A stretch of DNA of 64,000 nucleotides from Pseudosulfitobacter pseudonitzschiae (GCF_900129395.1 NZ_FQVP01000002.1:186001-250000), one strand, 5' to 3'; counted from the first letter of the stretch, positions 18,718 through 27,974 are shown. Numbers and translations: made by a program. The notes: a model not told the origin generated them from the sequence alone.

Positions 18718-19341
18718 ATGTTCAAGCGCGATCTCAAGCCCCAACCGCTTTTGGGTAGGTTGCGGCGCATCGCAGCAGTAACAATGGTCTGTGGGATATG
18801 CCCTCTTTGGGCATCCACCGCCCATGCGGACGGGGAGTTCTTGCAACTCGACCTTTCGGAATCAACGTCCACCGGCACGCTCAGCATTGCGCGCGGACCT
18901 TTGACCTATGGCGCAAGTGCGGTCTCCTACGAAGGCGGAAGCACTTACGGGTTAAGCGCGACGTATCAATTGCCTGTCGCCCAGCAATTCGTCACCCTGC
19001 GGTTTGGCCCCGCGCTTGGCTATGTCAACGAAGACGGCGCGGACGGGTCCTTCGAGGCGGGGGTCAAGTTGGTGGCAGAACGCTATATCCCGACCGATTT
19101 CGGGAACGTTTTCCTGCTGGCCGATCTGAACAGCATCGAAAATTCCTGGTTCGTTCTGGCGCAACTTGGGCTGTCCAGACCCGGCGTCTCGTTCGAGCTG
19201 TCCCATGGGGAAAGCGAGACCTATTCCGAAACATCCCTCGCCATTGCAAAACGGTTCGGCGACAGTCCGACAAGTCTGCGTGCAGGTTACAGGTTCGATG
19301 CCAAGGAAGTGTTCGTCGGACTGTCGGTCAACACCTTCTGA
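18718..19341 (+). CDS. Putative outer-membrane beta-barrel protein next to the glucan locus
   Basis: A 207-aa protein with an Arg-rich N-region and signal peptide (cleavage after AHA near residue 37). It is followed by repeated amphipathic strands and ends GLSVNTF with C-terminal Phe, the hallmark of an outer-membrane barrel. Strand candidates include LTYGASAVSYEGG, TYGLSATYQL and FVTLRFGPALGYV. No family is recognised. It is followed after ten bases by the Cache sensor gene and faces the synthase operon. It might be an outer-membrane exit for the polysaccharide or an unrelated envelope protein; sequence alone does not settle this. Confidence 0.65.
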   Translation: MFKRDLKPQPLLGRLRRIAAVTMVCGICPLWASTAHADGEFLQLDLSESTSTGTLSIARGPLTYGASAVSYEGGSTYGLSATYQLPVAQQFVTLRFGPALGYVNEDGADGSFEAGVKLVAERYIPTDFGNVFLLADLNSIENSWFVLAQLGLSRPGVSFELSHGESETYSETSLAIAKRFGDSPTSLRAGYRFDAKEVFVGLSVNTF

Positions 19342-19351
19342 GAGGAACACC

Positions 19352-20446
19352 ATGTCAGATCAGGCCGCGATCTACCCCCGCTTGACACTCGCACGCGCGA
19401 TGTACGGGTTCGTATTGCTTGGCGTGCTCGCCGTCGGGCTGATGGGGGCCGTCATCCTGAACACACGCGCCTCTACGCTGGTGGACGCGTCTCTGGACCG
19501 TGCGGTGCGTCTCAGGACCGAATCTGCGGGCGAGACCCTCGCCCGAAGTCTTCACGCGGATTGGCAGGACCTCAAGTTTCTTGTGAGCAAGGTCGCGGAC
19601 AGCGATGCCGAGGTGCTGACGGGGCTTATGGACGGGATGCGTGGCGACGGGCAGCGGATCAGTTGGATCGGCTATGCCGACATTAACGGTGAAGTTTTGC
19701 AGGCCTCGGACGATCTGCTGGTGGGCCAGGACGTGAGCGAGCGCCCCTGGTTCCGGAACGGCCTGCGGGGGCCCTATGCCGGTGATGTGCACGAAGCGGT
19801 TCTGCTGGCGAAACTGATTGCGTCCGACCAGCCGGGCGGTTTGCGCTTTGTCGATCTGGCCATGCCGGTGAAACGCGCAGACGGACAGGTGATCGGCGTG
19901 GTCGGGGTCCACATCAACTTTGCCTGGGCCGAACAGTTCCTGAAAGAACTAGCGGCGGCGCTGGCGGTCAACCTGTACCTGTCCGGGCCGGACGGGCAGA
20001 TCATTGTTACCACGGCCTCGACGGTTCCGACTGCGCAAGAGGTGCGCATCCTGCGCGCAGCCCAACCCGCCAGCGAAGCCGCAACACGCGAAATCTGGCC
20101 GGACGGGAAAACCTATTTTTCGTCACTGGTGCCCCAGGTCAGCTATCAGGATCTGCCCAGTTTCGGGTGGCGGCTGATTGGTCGTCTGGACGGCGACAGC
20201 TATTCAGATGGCCTTGTCTGGCTTCGCGCGACGTGGATCATCGGGCTGATCGCGATGCTGGCGGTGATCGGTGCATTGACCTCCGTTTTTGTTCTTGCCT
20301 TCATCCGTCCGTTTGAAAAACTGGGCAATGCGGCCGAACAGATTGCTGCCGGGCAGGATGTCTATCCGCCCGACGAGAGACGCACACGCGAGATGGCACA
20401 ACTGTCGGCTGCCCTTGCGCGGCTGGAGACCGACCAAAAAGACTGA
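19352..20446 (+). CDS. dCache-type sensor protein with HAMP-like tail and no output domain
   Basis: A 364-aa protein. TM1 is at about 15-36, a periplasmic double-Cache domain spans about 40-290 (motifs WIGYADINGEVLQAS, DVSERPWFRNGLRGPYAGDVH and FVDLAMPVKRADGQVIGVVG), TM2 is at about 294-318, and a HAMP-like helix pair runs to the C-terminus (ALARLETDQKD). Cache-HAMP proteins normally continue into a kinase, GGDEF, EAL or chemotaxis signalling domain; here the frame stops and nothing downstream encodes one. It may work through a partner protein. AGAGGA precedes the ATG. Its stop is 37 bp from the convergent synthase stop. Confidence 0.85.
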   Translation: MSDQAAIYPRLTLARAMYGFVLLGVLAVGLMGAVILNTRASTLVDASLDRAVRLRTESAGETLARSLHADWQDLKFLVSKVADSDAEVLTGLMDGMRGDGQRISWIGYADINGEVLQASDDLLVGQDVSERPWFRNGLRGPYAGDVHEAVLLAKLIASDQPGGLRFVDLAMPVKRADGQVIGVVGVHINFAWAEQFLKELAAALAVNLYLSGPDGQIIVTTASTVPTAQEVRILRAAQPASEAATREIWPDGKTYFSSLVPQVSYQDLPSFGWRLIGRLDGDSYSDGLVWLRATWIIGLIAMLAVIGALTSVFVLAFIRPFEKLGNAAEQIAAGQDVYPPDERRTREMAQLSAALARLETDQKD

Positions 20447-20483
20447 AGCCAGCGGCGTCGAGCGCCTTCACAAAGCGCGAGGT

Positions 20484-22463
20484 TCAGGACGAGTCCGAAC
20501 TGAAAGACAGCCTGCGCGCGATGTCCCGCAGCATGGCCGCTGTCCGCACCCGCGCAATACCAGGCATATTGTCCTCGGCATAGAATCGCAGCAGCAGCGC
20601 CTCGCGTTGTTCATCGGTCGGCAAAAGATGCAGGCGCGCGCCATCGGCCAGCGTTGCGATGACATAGGCCTCGACCTCGCCCACGTCGCGGATGGCCAAA
20701 CGCCCCCGCGTGCCCTCTGCATAAGGATGCCCGCGCAGGCGCACGGTGTCGGATTTCAGCGATGCAATCCACAGGTCGCGCTGTTTCTCTCCCGTGTCGA
20801 AACGCGCCTTTTCCGGCGCGTCCGCCACATGCCGCTCGCGGCGCGGCAATTCGATACAGGCGATGATTGCGACACTCAGCACGAACAGATTGTAGATCGT
20901 CCAGAACAGCACCACCCATTTCCCGTCGCCCGCGTCGCTAAAGGCGAAACGGTCCCAGAAGATGCCGATGACAAGCCCCAGAAGCGTCAGGCCCAACAGC
21001 ACCGCAAAGGGTGCCATCATACTCCATTGCACGACGATGCGGGTACGATCGCCGCCCTTGGCCGTCACGCTGAAGGGATAGCCCTTGGGCTTGATCAACC
21101 CGACAATCGCGGCCCGGCTGATCGGGATGGCACCGATCAACTGGCTGACATCGTTCAGGATCGGGATAACCATGCCGCGGCTGAGTGTATTCAGAACGAT
21201 CAGAATCCACAGATAGTAGGCCCCGAAATAGCTGATCACATCCGGAAGGCGCGCGTCGACCACAGTGACGTTTCCGAACCAGTAGAGCAGCGGATAGACG
21301 ATGGCAGCCAGACGGAAGGGAAAGGTGGTCAGCCAATAGAAAACGGAATCTGCCACGCTCCAGCGATCCCGCAGGCGCAGCTTGTTCTTGCCCAGCGGAC
21401 CAAGGTCAGACCGCGCGATCTGCATCAGCCCCAGGCACCACCGCGCGCGCTGGGTCACGTATTCCTTCAGACCTTCCGGGGCCAGCCCTTCGGTCAGCGG
21501 TTCGGCCAGATAGACCGATTTCCAGCCCGCGTTTTGCAGGGTCAGCGTCAGCATAAAGTCTTCGGTGATGCTTTCGGTGGGCAGGCCCCCGATCTCCTGA
21601 AGCGCCGACCAGCGCACCATCGACGAGGTTCCGCAGCAAAACGCAATGCCCCACCCATCCCGGCAGGGCTGCATATGATCGAAGAAAAACCGCTGCTCGT
21701 CCGGATATGACCGGCTGAGACCCAGATTATGCTGGATAGGATCGGCGTTGAAAAAATGCTGTGGTGTCTGCACCAGCCCCACGGTGGGGTCATGAAACAG
21801 TGCCATTGACCGCGAGATGAACCCGCGGTGCGGGACAAAATCCGCATCAAGGACGGCAACGAAATCCGGCGGCACGGGATCGGCGGCCAACAGGGCCAGC
21901 GTGTGGTTGATATTGCCCGCCTTGGACCCTTTGTTGTCGGGACGGCGCACATAGCGCACCTGCTGGCTTTCGCAATAGTCGCGCAGCCAGTCGCGGCGGC
22001 CGTCGTCCAGCACGATGACCTCCTTGTTGTCGTGGCGCAGGGATTTTGCGCCAACCACCGTGCGTTCCAAAACGTCCAGAGTCTCGTTGTAGGTGGCGAT
22101 CAGGATGGCGACCCTGGGGCTTTTTTCGCCCCACCACCCGGCATGTTCCGTCGCCTCGTCGCTGCGCCCGCGTTGTCGGGACATGATCAGAAAGGCGCTC
22201 ATCGAGCCGACCAGCGCCAGCATCTCCAGCGCCAGCAGCGACCAGCTTGCCAGCATGTCCATCGTCAGCCCAAAGGGGGCAACCGTTTCCGTGATCCGCC
22301 AGAACGCATATCGTCCTGCCAGCAGTGCCGCCAGGCCAAGGACCAATGACCGTTGAAATGTACTGTTTCGGTCGATCACCGTGGGCAAGATCAATCCAAC
22401 ACCCGCCAGCAGCATCAATAGGGTAACGCTGGACTGGACCTCGCTGAGATGCGGAAAGACCAT
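20484..22463 (-). CDS. Family 2 processive beta-glucan synthase (BgsA/BcsA-like)
   Basis: A 659-aa inner-membrane glycosyltransferase that should polymerise UDP-glucose and extrude the chain. Two N-terminal helix pairs precede a GT2 domain with DDG (153-155), DAD (206-208), TED (300-302) and QRARW (338-342). About four or five helices follow, then a cytosolic tail of about 100 residues. The tail lacks a convincing PilZ signature: PRRERHV is a degenerate RxxxR, and DxSxxG is absent. That, with the HlyD-like partner and no BcsB or BcsC, fits rhizobial BgsA (c-di-GMP-responsive mixed-linkage beta-glucan synthase) better than BcsA. Cellulose or curdlan-like products remain possible. Start ATG at 22463, four bases after the adaptor stop. 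Confidence 0.85.
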   Translation of the reverse strand: MVFPHLSEVQSSVTLLMLLAGVGLILPTVIDRNSTFQRSLVLGLAALLAGRYAFWRITETVAPFGLTMDMLASWSLLALEMLALVGSMSAFLIMSRQRGRSDEATEHAGWWGEKSPRVAILIATYNETLDVLERTVVGAKSLRHDNKEVIVLDDGRRDWLRDYCESQQVRYVRRPDNKGSKAGNINHTLALLAADPVPPDFVAVLDADFVPHRGFISRSMALFHDPTVGLVQTPQHFFNADPIQHNLGLSRSYPDEQRFFFDHMQPCRDGWGIAFCCGTSSMVRWSALQEIGGLPTESITEDFMLTLTLQNAGWKSVYLAEPLTEGLAPEGLKEYVTQRARWCLGLMQIARSDLGPLGKNKLRLRDRWSVADSVFYWLTTFPFRLAAIVYPLLYWFGNVTVVDARLPDVISYFGAYYLWILIVLNTLSRGMVIPILNDVSQLIGAIPISRAAIVGLIKPKGYPFSVTAKGGDRTRIVVQWSMMAPFAVLLGLTLLGLVIGIFWDRFAFSDAGDGKWVVLFWTIYNLFVLSVAIIACIELPRRERHVADAPEKARFDTGEKQRDLWIASLKSDTVRLRGHPYAEGTRGRLAIRDVGEVEAYVIATLADGARLHLLPTDEQREALLLRFYAEDNMPGIARVRTAAMLRDIARRLSFSSDSS

Positions 22464-22467
22464 TGTG

Positions 22468-23634
22468 TCAGAACAACCGGCGCAGCCAGTCAAGCGGGCG
22501 CCGTTCAAAGAAAACCCGACCGGTACGCCCGACGGCGCAGGCCAGCTCCGGGTCGTCCTTCAGCCCGCTGACCAGCAAGGTCACATCGTAGCGTTCCAGA
22601 TGTTTGCTGCTGGGGGCAACTGCGAGATTGCGGTAGACCGTCGCGGCCCCCGCACCGGCCAGCCGCAGCACGGTCGCGTCAAAGACCTGCGAACCGCCCT
22701 GGGGGCGGAACTCGGCGCTTTGGCCTGGCGACAGGGAGTTATACACACCTTCGCTTACGGACAGAGACACCATGACGGACCCACAATCGACCAACTTCAG
22801 AACCGGATCGCCACGTTCCAAATGCTCGCCGTCTGCCGCCAACACTTCCCAGACCAGCCCGTTGACGGGTGCGGCCAAATCACCACCACTCAACCCGTTC
22901 ACACGTTCACGCTCCCGCCCTATACGTTTTGTAAGGGCAGCCTGCCGTGCCTGGGCGTCTGCAAGCGAGGACTGGATCGCCGCGATTTCACTGCGCAATT
23001 CGACGGCACGCTGTTCGGCGTTCGGCGCGTCGTTGTACCCGTCCCCCAGGAACACGCCAGCCTTCGCCGCGTTCACGGCGACTTCCAATACCTCAACCCG
23101 CTCACGCGCATGATCCAGCGCCAGCGCCGGAAACCGATCCGCGCCGGGCAGTTCTTCGGTAGCCGTCCCCACGGCGTCCACAGCCGCGTTTTCATCACCA
23201 ACATCTCCGCGGCCCTCGATCAGCGCAAGCCGCGCGCGGGCATGTTGCAGACGTATTTCCAGTTCGGCGACGCGATGCTGGGAATAGGTCGCTGCACGCT
23301 CTTCCAGACCGGACAGGATCTGGCGCGTGGCATCTGCGTCGCTGCTCAGGCGGATGATTTCCGACGCTAGAAAATCCTGCTCAAGAAGAAGGTCATTCAA
23401 TCGAACTGAATCGGCCAGAGAGTCCGTAACAGACGCCACCACCTCGCCCTTGCCGACACGCGCACCCAAGGCCCGTGCAGGCATCTCGATCTCTCCAGCG
23501 ACATCGCTGCGCAGGGTGACAAGCCGGGCATTGATAAAGGCGTTTGCACTTGCGCTGGACATCTGCTCACCGACGATAATCCAAAGTGCGACAACAATCG
23601 CCAGAAAGCCGATGAAAAGGCGGGAATACTTCAC
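22468..23634 (-). CDS. HlyD-family periplasmic adaptor (BgsB-like)
   Basis: A 388-aa membrane-fusion-type protein. It has an N-terminal anchor helix (residues 5-24), a lipoyl-like half motif (IEMPARALGARVGKGEVVAS), a long coiled-coil hairpin over roughly residues 75-215, the second lipoyl half (LAAPVNGLVWEVLAADGEHL) and a beta-barrel domain. In this position it probably couples the synthase to the periplasm, as BgsB does for BgsA in Sinorhizobium meliloti. The start is GTG with GAGG seven bases upstream. It lies between the GH8 gene and the synthase gene on one transcript. Confidence 0.85.
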   Translation of the reverse strand: MKYSRLFIGFLAIVVALWIIVGEQMSSASANAFINARLVTLRSDVAGEIEMPARALGARVGKGEVVASVTDSLADSVRLNDLLLEQDFLASEIIRLSSDADATRQILSGLEERAATYSQHRVAELEIRLQHARARLALIEGRGDVGDENAAVDAVGTATEELPGADRFPALALDHARERVEVLEVAVNAAKAGVFLGDGYNDAPNAEQRAVELRSEIAAIQSSLADAQARQAALTKRIGRERERVNGLSGGDLAAPVNGLVWEVLAADGEHLERGDPVLKLVDCGSVMVSLSVSEGVYNSLSPGQSAEFRPQGGSQVFDATVLRLAGAGAATVYRNLAVAPSSKHLERYDVTLLVSGLKDDPELACAVGRTGRVFFERRPLDWLRRLF

Positions 23635-23739
23635 AACAAAGCCTCACTCGTATAGGTGGCGGTCACTCAATCTTGATGCGCTGTTGTCCGCCTTCAAGTC
23701 AAGGCAGCGACCCTTTGGCGGGTATTCAAATGTTTGCAA

Positions 23740-24777
23740 CTATTGCATGCAAGCACCGCCTTCGCGGGCTGCCAGTGCTGCTAAAAGTTCCAGCGTTGCA
23801 GGGTAATACGGCTGAACCGACAACACGCCCGTTGTTTTTCCTGATTCCTTGCAAGATGCGAGTTCGGCCAATGCGGCGTAGCCCGCAAAATTACTCTGCT
23901 CAAGAAGGACACCGCCCAGCGTCGTTACGACCGCAACATGATCGGGCAGGTCGGCCTGTGCGAGCATATCAAAGCCGCGTTTCACTGCCCCATGTCCGGC
24001 ATTCCCTGACCAGGTAAGGTAAAGCGGCACCCGCAAGGCGTCATATCCTGACAGATAATCGTGCTCGACCGGCGCTGCATAACCTTCGGGCGTCACATCG
24101 ACCCAATCAGGTACCGCACCCAATGCAGCCAGTTCGGCAAGGACGGTCTCCCCATGATCCGCTGCGGCGATCAGTTCGGGGCGTGCGGCGGCGTGTCCAA
24201 GCTCCCGCAGGGCGCGCGGCATGATATAGGAGGGATTGATCAGAACCCGTTCTGCATCGGCACGCGACGCGCTGCCCGGTATCAACAATGGTGACCCAGC
24301 CACACGCGGATCAGGGCGCAGGCAACAGTCGGCGATGTCACGCGCTATATCTTCCGATTGTCCTGCCCATTCCGACCAACCTGAATCTCGCGCGGCCCGC
24401 AACAACGCCCATGCTCGAAACAGGTCTCCGTCGGTCGCTGTGACCTGATCTTCGGGTGCCACGCCCATGTCTTCATGCCAACGCCAGCCCATCAGATGAT
24501 CACGTCGAACAAGCAGGTTTGCCCGTGTCCATGCCTCGATCTGTTGAAAGGCCGTCCGGTCTCCTTGGGCTTGTGCCAACAATGCGCCAAATCCTTGACC
24601 CTCGGAATGGCTGATCCCGCCATTGCCGTCGTCAATGACCCGACCGTCAGCGGAAAGAAACCGGCGCTTCCAGGCTGACCAAGCACGCGCATCGAATTCC
24701 GCGCCGCGTCCTGCCGCCGCTGCTGCGAAGGCGATGAGATAGAGGGCAGATGCCTGCAGCGCAGCGCGACGATTCAT
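23740..24777 (-). CDS. GH8 family endo-beta-glucanase (BcsZ-like or licheninase-like)
   Basis: A 345-aa exported glycoside hydrolase. An N-terminal signal peptide (LYLIAFAAAAAG) is followed by the GH8 fold. The catalytic-acid motif is ISHSEGQGFGALLA with Glu in SEGQ, and the base region is TATDGDLFRAWALL with Asp. GH8 includes cellulases such as BcsZ, lichenases, chitosanases and xylanases, so the product made here cannot be deduced from this gene alone. First gene of the GH8-adaptor-synthase operon; AAAGG is found five bases upstream of the ATG. Likely role is trimming or releasing the polymer in the periplasm. Confidence 0.9.
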   Translation of the reverse strand: MNRRAALQASALYLIAFAAAAAGRGAEFDARAWSAWKRRFLSADGRVIDDGNGGISHSEGQGFGALLAQAQGDRTAFQQIEAWTRANLLVRRDHLMGWRWHEDMGVAPEDQVTATDGDLFRAWALLRAARDSGWSEWAGQSEDIARDIADCCLRPDPRVAGSPLLIPGSASRADAERVLINPSYIMPRALRELGHAAARPELIAAADHGETVLAELAALGAVPDWVDVTPEGYAAPVEHDYLSGYDALRVPLYLTWSGNAGHGAVKRGFDMLAQADLPDHVAVVTTLGGVLLEQSNFAGYAALAELASCKESGKTTGVLSVQPYYPATLELLAALAAREGGACMQ

Positions 24778-25034
24778 GAAAACCTTTGCATGTCATTGGC
24801 TTTTGTTTTTTGGAAAATAACACGTCAGGTGCTGTCAACCAAAGGCCGTTTGCCGAACCTTGCAAGTTGTACTTCCGTCAATGGCAGGTCTGGGCCGTTT
24901 GCATTGCCGGGAAGTGCCGACGGGAAGGGGAGGCAGCAGCCTTTTCCCCTTTCGGACTGTCTGCACCCCAACAGAAGCGGACGGACCCGCGACCCGTGTG
25001 CTGGTTGGCCTCTGTTTCACAGGTCCGCGCCTGC

Positions 25035-25670
25035 TCAGGCCGCAATAGCCGCCCAGCTCATCTGGGCGATGTTGTCTCTTTGCGCATCGGTCAGCTGGCT
25101 TTGGGTTGCACGGTGCCATTTCAACGCGTTGCGAATGCCGCCGCCGACAAAACCGGCCATTGACCTTGGTGCAAAGGATTTCAAAACGCCCTGCTCTTGG
25201 GCATCGGCGAAAATCGCACGGTTGTAGTCGCGCAGGGGTTTGAACACTTCGGCAATTTCGGGTGTCTCGATCACCGGAACATTGGTCAGATATTCAAACA
25301 AGACGGCGCGATCCGGGTCGGCCCAGAAGAATTCGATATAGGCGTGAATATAGGCCATGACGCGCGCCTTTGGATCGCGCGTGTCTGCGTCATCATCTGC
25401 GACAAGGGCTTCGTTTATCTGGCTGGCAAGTTGCTGATAGACGCCCAGCACCAGCGCGCTCTTGGACGGGAAATAGTTATAGATCGACCCCACCGCCACG
25501 CCGGATTCGCGGGATATGCGCGACATCGGGAATTCCAGTCCGTAGCGCACAAGCAACCTTTCGGTTGCCTCGAGTATACGCGCGCGCTTGTCGTTTTGCG
25601 GCGTAGAGGTGGTGTCCTCGGCCGCGATTTCCTGGTCTTGAAGGGTCATATGTGGTTCGCCTGATCGCAT
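25035..25670 (-). CDS. TetR/AcrR-family transcriptional regulator
   Basis: A 211-aa repressor-type protein. The N-terminal HTH spans about residues 30-75 (ILEATERLLVRYG, ISRESGVAVGSIYNYFPSK), followed by an all-helical ligand-binding domain with WADPDRAVLFEYLTN. A start at 25649 (MTLQDQ) is also possible. It lies 15 bp after the metallophosphoesterase gene on the same strand, so the two are probably co-transcribed and divergent from the ABC importer. It likely binds the palindrome at 26595-26612; the inducing ligand is unknown. Confidence 0.9.
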   Translation of the reverse strand: MRSGEPHMTLQDQEIAAEDTTSTPQNDKRARILEATERLLVRYGLEFPMSRISRESGVAVGSIYNYFPSKSALVLGVYQQLASQINEALVADDDADTRDPKARVMAYIHAYIEFFWADPDRAVLFEYLTNVPVIETPEIAEVFKPLRDYNRAIFADAQEQGVLKSFAPRSMAGFVGGGIRNALKWHRATQSQLTDAQRDNIAQMSWAAIAA

Positions 25671-25685
25671 GAGCAGAGAGTGAAT

Positions 25686-26516
25686 TTAGATGGCATATAC
25701 TTTTCTCAACACGTCGGCCTCTGGATGGTGCATGGCGGCTGGAAACTGCATGTCGACCTCAACGCCCCTGGGCGAGAACCGGTAGGACACCAGCCCACAG
25801 CGTTTGTCCCCCACGCGTGGCTGGACGTCATCGGGCAGGGTAAAGGCGGTGGCGGGGCACCACACATGGCGGGTATTGCCACGCCAATGGTCGCGCGCCT
25901 GATGCACATGACCGCAGGCAAACAGCCGTACGTCAGCAGCATCCATCGCCGCCACCAGCGGGCCGCGGTTGACCAGCGGCACATAGCGGTAAGGCACGTC
26001 CACGGGTTCGTGAATCGCGTCGCGCAACAGCGGTTTGTGGCAGAAAACTGCGACCGGCCTGGCGTCGGCCGACGCCAATGTTTCCACCAGCCAGTCCAAT
26101 TGTTGCTGTTCACGCGCAAGGCCTGAACTGAACAGTTGCGCGTTCAACCCGATCAGCCGCCAACCGGCCTGGTCGATCACCCAATGATCAGGTCCAAAAT
26201 GGTCCTCGTAGGTCTGCACCAGCGCGTCTGTCACGGGCTTTGGTGGCATATAGCCATGATCCGAAGGATTATCGCCCACATCATGGTTGCCGGGGATCGC
26301 GTAATAGGGCGCGTCCAGGCTGTCCATCGCCTCTTTGCCGAACAACAAATCATCACTTCGCGCGGTTGCCTCAACGGCGATATCGCCGGTGTGGACAACC
26401 ACATCAGGCTTAACCTTTCCTATGAGTTTTGAAGCGATTTCAAAGTTGCCCGAAAACTCGGGGCGTTCGCGTGACAGGTGGGTGTCGGTGATTTGTATCA
26501 GGGTGAATGTGTTCAA
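25686..26516 (-). CDS. Calcineurin-like metallophosphoesterase (CpdA/GpdQ type)
   Basis: A 276-aa cytosolic two-metal phosphoesterase with every family block: ITDTHLS, HTGDIAVEA, PGNHDVGDN, FCHKPLL and CGHVHQARDHW. Related class III enzymes hydrolyse cAMP (CpdA) or glycerophosphodiesters (GpdQ). Being divergent from a Ugp-like importer, a glycerophosphodiesterase role is attractive: imported phosphodiesters would be cut to alcohol plus glycerol-3-phosphate. That is inference from context; cAMP hydrolysis is the main alternative. First gene of the phosphoesterase-TetR transcript. Confidence 0.88.
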   Translation of the reverse strand: MNTFTLIQITDTHLSRERPEFSGNFEIASKLIGKVKPDVVVHTGDIAVEATARSDDLLFGKEAMDSLDAPYYAIPGNHDVGDNPSDHGYMPPKPVTDALVQTYEDHFGPDHWVIDQAGWRLIGLNAQLFSSGLAREQQQLDWLVETLASADARPVAVFCHKPLLRDAIHEPVDVPYRYVPLVNRGPLVAAMDAADVRLFACGHVHQARDHWRGNTRHVWCPATAFTLPDDVQPRVGDKRCGLVSYRFSPRGVEVDMQFPAAMHHPEADVLRKVYAI

Positions 26517-26594
26517 AACTGTCCTCGCAATAGCCCCCTCGGGACCTGTTTCCTGAGAGGGTCGTAGCGGGGTTTCGTGGCAGTTTTATTACAG

Positions 26595-26612
26595 AATGAA
26601 TAATCATTCATT
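26595..26612. promoter_or_regulatory. Palindromic operator candidate for the TetR regulator
   Basis: AATGAAT and ATTCATT flank four bases (AATC), an 18-bp dyad typical of TetR-family sites. It lies in the divergent region between the phosphoesterase-TetR transcript and the ABC importer, 87 bp before the binding-protein start, where it could control both. Confidence 0.6.
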
Positions 26613-26699
26613 TCACAGAACTGTCACGGTCCTGTTGGAAAAGCGCAATCTAACACTGCTGTAACGCCGGGTGTCACGTCCTTCCAACCGGAGAACCCC

Positions 26700-27974
26700 A
26701 TGCTGTCCTTTTCGCTCAAGTCCCTCACCCTTGGTGTCGGCCTGGCCGTCGCTGCGTCACTTGGCGCTGCCCCCCATGCCTTTGCCGAGACCGAGATCAC
26801 CTTTTATCACTACCAGTCGGGCGGTAACTACGACGCCTTCCGCGCCATTCTGGACGATTTCGAGGCCCAGAACGAAGACATCAAAGTCAAAGACATCTTC
26901 GCGCAATCACAGCAGATAACGGCCGAAGTGCAGGCGGCTCTGGCCGCCGGGCGCCCTGTGGATGTGGCCACGGTGATCGGCAAGAACATCGTCTATTTCC
27001 TGAACAATACCGACGCTGTCGATCTGGTCGAAGCGTCGAAAGGCGACACCGAATGGCTGGATGGCTATCTGCCGAACTTTCTCGACCTGGGCCGTGTGGG
27101 TGACGCGGTATACGCCATCCCCCACGCCTATGGCACACCAATGCTGTATTATAACCGCGATATTTTTGCCGAGGCCGGTCTGGACCCCGAAACGCCACCC
27201 GCCACATGGGCAGAGTTTCTGGCCGCAGGTAAAACCATCACCGAGAAAACCGGCAAGCCGGGCGGCGCGCACCTGCACGCATCAATGGGCGATTATGGCA
27301 CCATGGTCATGGTGACCAACGCCGGCGCAACCTATCTGAACGCTGACGGCACCGAAGCGGAGTTCGATAGTCCCGAAGGCATCGCCGCGCTGCAAAACTG
27401 GCAGGACATGGCCAAAAACGGGATGATGCCCATCGCAACAGACAGCGAGTGGAGCGGGGCGTTCATGGGTGGCCAGATGGGGATGTATATCACCTCGTCC
27501 GCAGGCCTGCGCGCGGCTGTGGATGCATCCGAGGGCAAGTTCGCGCTGGGTGTTGCGAATTATCCGCTATTCAAAGACGCCCCGCGTCGCGTGAACAACT
27601 CGGGCGCTGCCTTGATGCTGTATTCCAAAGATGCCGAAAAACAGGCGGCTGCTATGGCCTTGCTGCGGTTCATCTCGCAAAAGGAAATCGCCAACCGCTG
27701 GTCACGCGAGTCTGGCTACATGCCTGTTGTCCAGGACCCGCTGAGCGATCCGGCGATGCAGGAGTATGTAACCTCGTTCCCTTACGTGAAGGCGGTCATC
27801 GAGCAGATGTCGCAGACAGTGCCCACCAATGTCTGGCCCGCCAAAGGTACACTTGAGGCGCAAACCGTGATCCGCGCCATGCTGGACGAACTGTGGGCGG
27901 CAAAGCGCCCCGCGTCCGAAATCGTGCCCGAAGCGGTGGCCAAGGTGAATGCAGCACTGGCGGTTAACCGGTGA
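26700..27974 (+). CDS. ABC importer solute-binding protein (UgpB/sugar type)
   Basis: A 424-aa periplasmic binding protein of the SBP_bac_1/8 group used by UgpB and maltose-type systems. The signal peptide is residues 1-29 (cleavage AFA-E). The mature start TEITFYHYQSGG and the core YAIPHAYGTPMLYYNRDIFAEAGLD and TPPATWAEFLAAG are family hallmarks. GGAG precedes the ATG. It overlaps the next gene by four bases. The substrate is probably glycerol-3-phosphate, a glycerophosphodiester or a sugar; the divergent phosphoesterase favours a phosphorylated compound. Confidence 0.88.
   Translation: MLSFSLKSLTLGVGLAVAASLGAAPHAFAETEITFYHYQSGGNYDAFRAILDDFEAQNEDIKVKDIFAQSQQITAEVQAALAAGRPVDVATVIGKNIVYFLNNTDAVDLVEASKGDTEWLDGYLPNFLDLGRVGDAVYAIPHAYGTPMLYYNRDIFAEAGLDPETPPATWAEFLAAGKTITEKTGKPGGAHLHASMGDYGTMVMVTNAGATYLNADGTEAEFDSPEGIAALQNWQDMAKNGMMPIATDSEWSGAFMGGQMGMYITSSAGLRAAVDASEGKFALGVANYPLFKDAPRRVNNSGAALMLYSKDAEKQAAAMALLRFISQKEIANRWSRESGYMPVVQDPLSDPAMQEYVTSFPYVKAVIEQMSQTVPTNVWPAKGTLEAQTVIRAMLDELWAAKRPASEIVPEAVAKVNAALAVNR

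Noticed and set aside
20289-21710. Plus-strand frame running from the Cache gene into the synthase
   Set aside because: It is out of frame with the Cache protein and antisense to the synthase; it does not supply the missing output domain.
20484-22463. Synthase considered a standard cellulose synthase BcsA
   Set aside because: No PilZ signature, no BcsB/BcsC and an HlyD-like partner; kept as BgsA-like with cellulose as an alternative.
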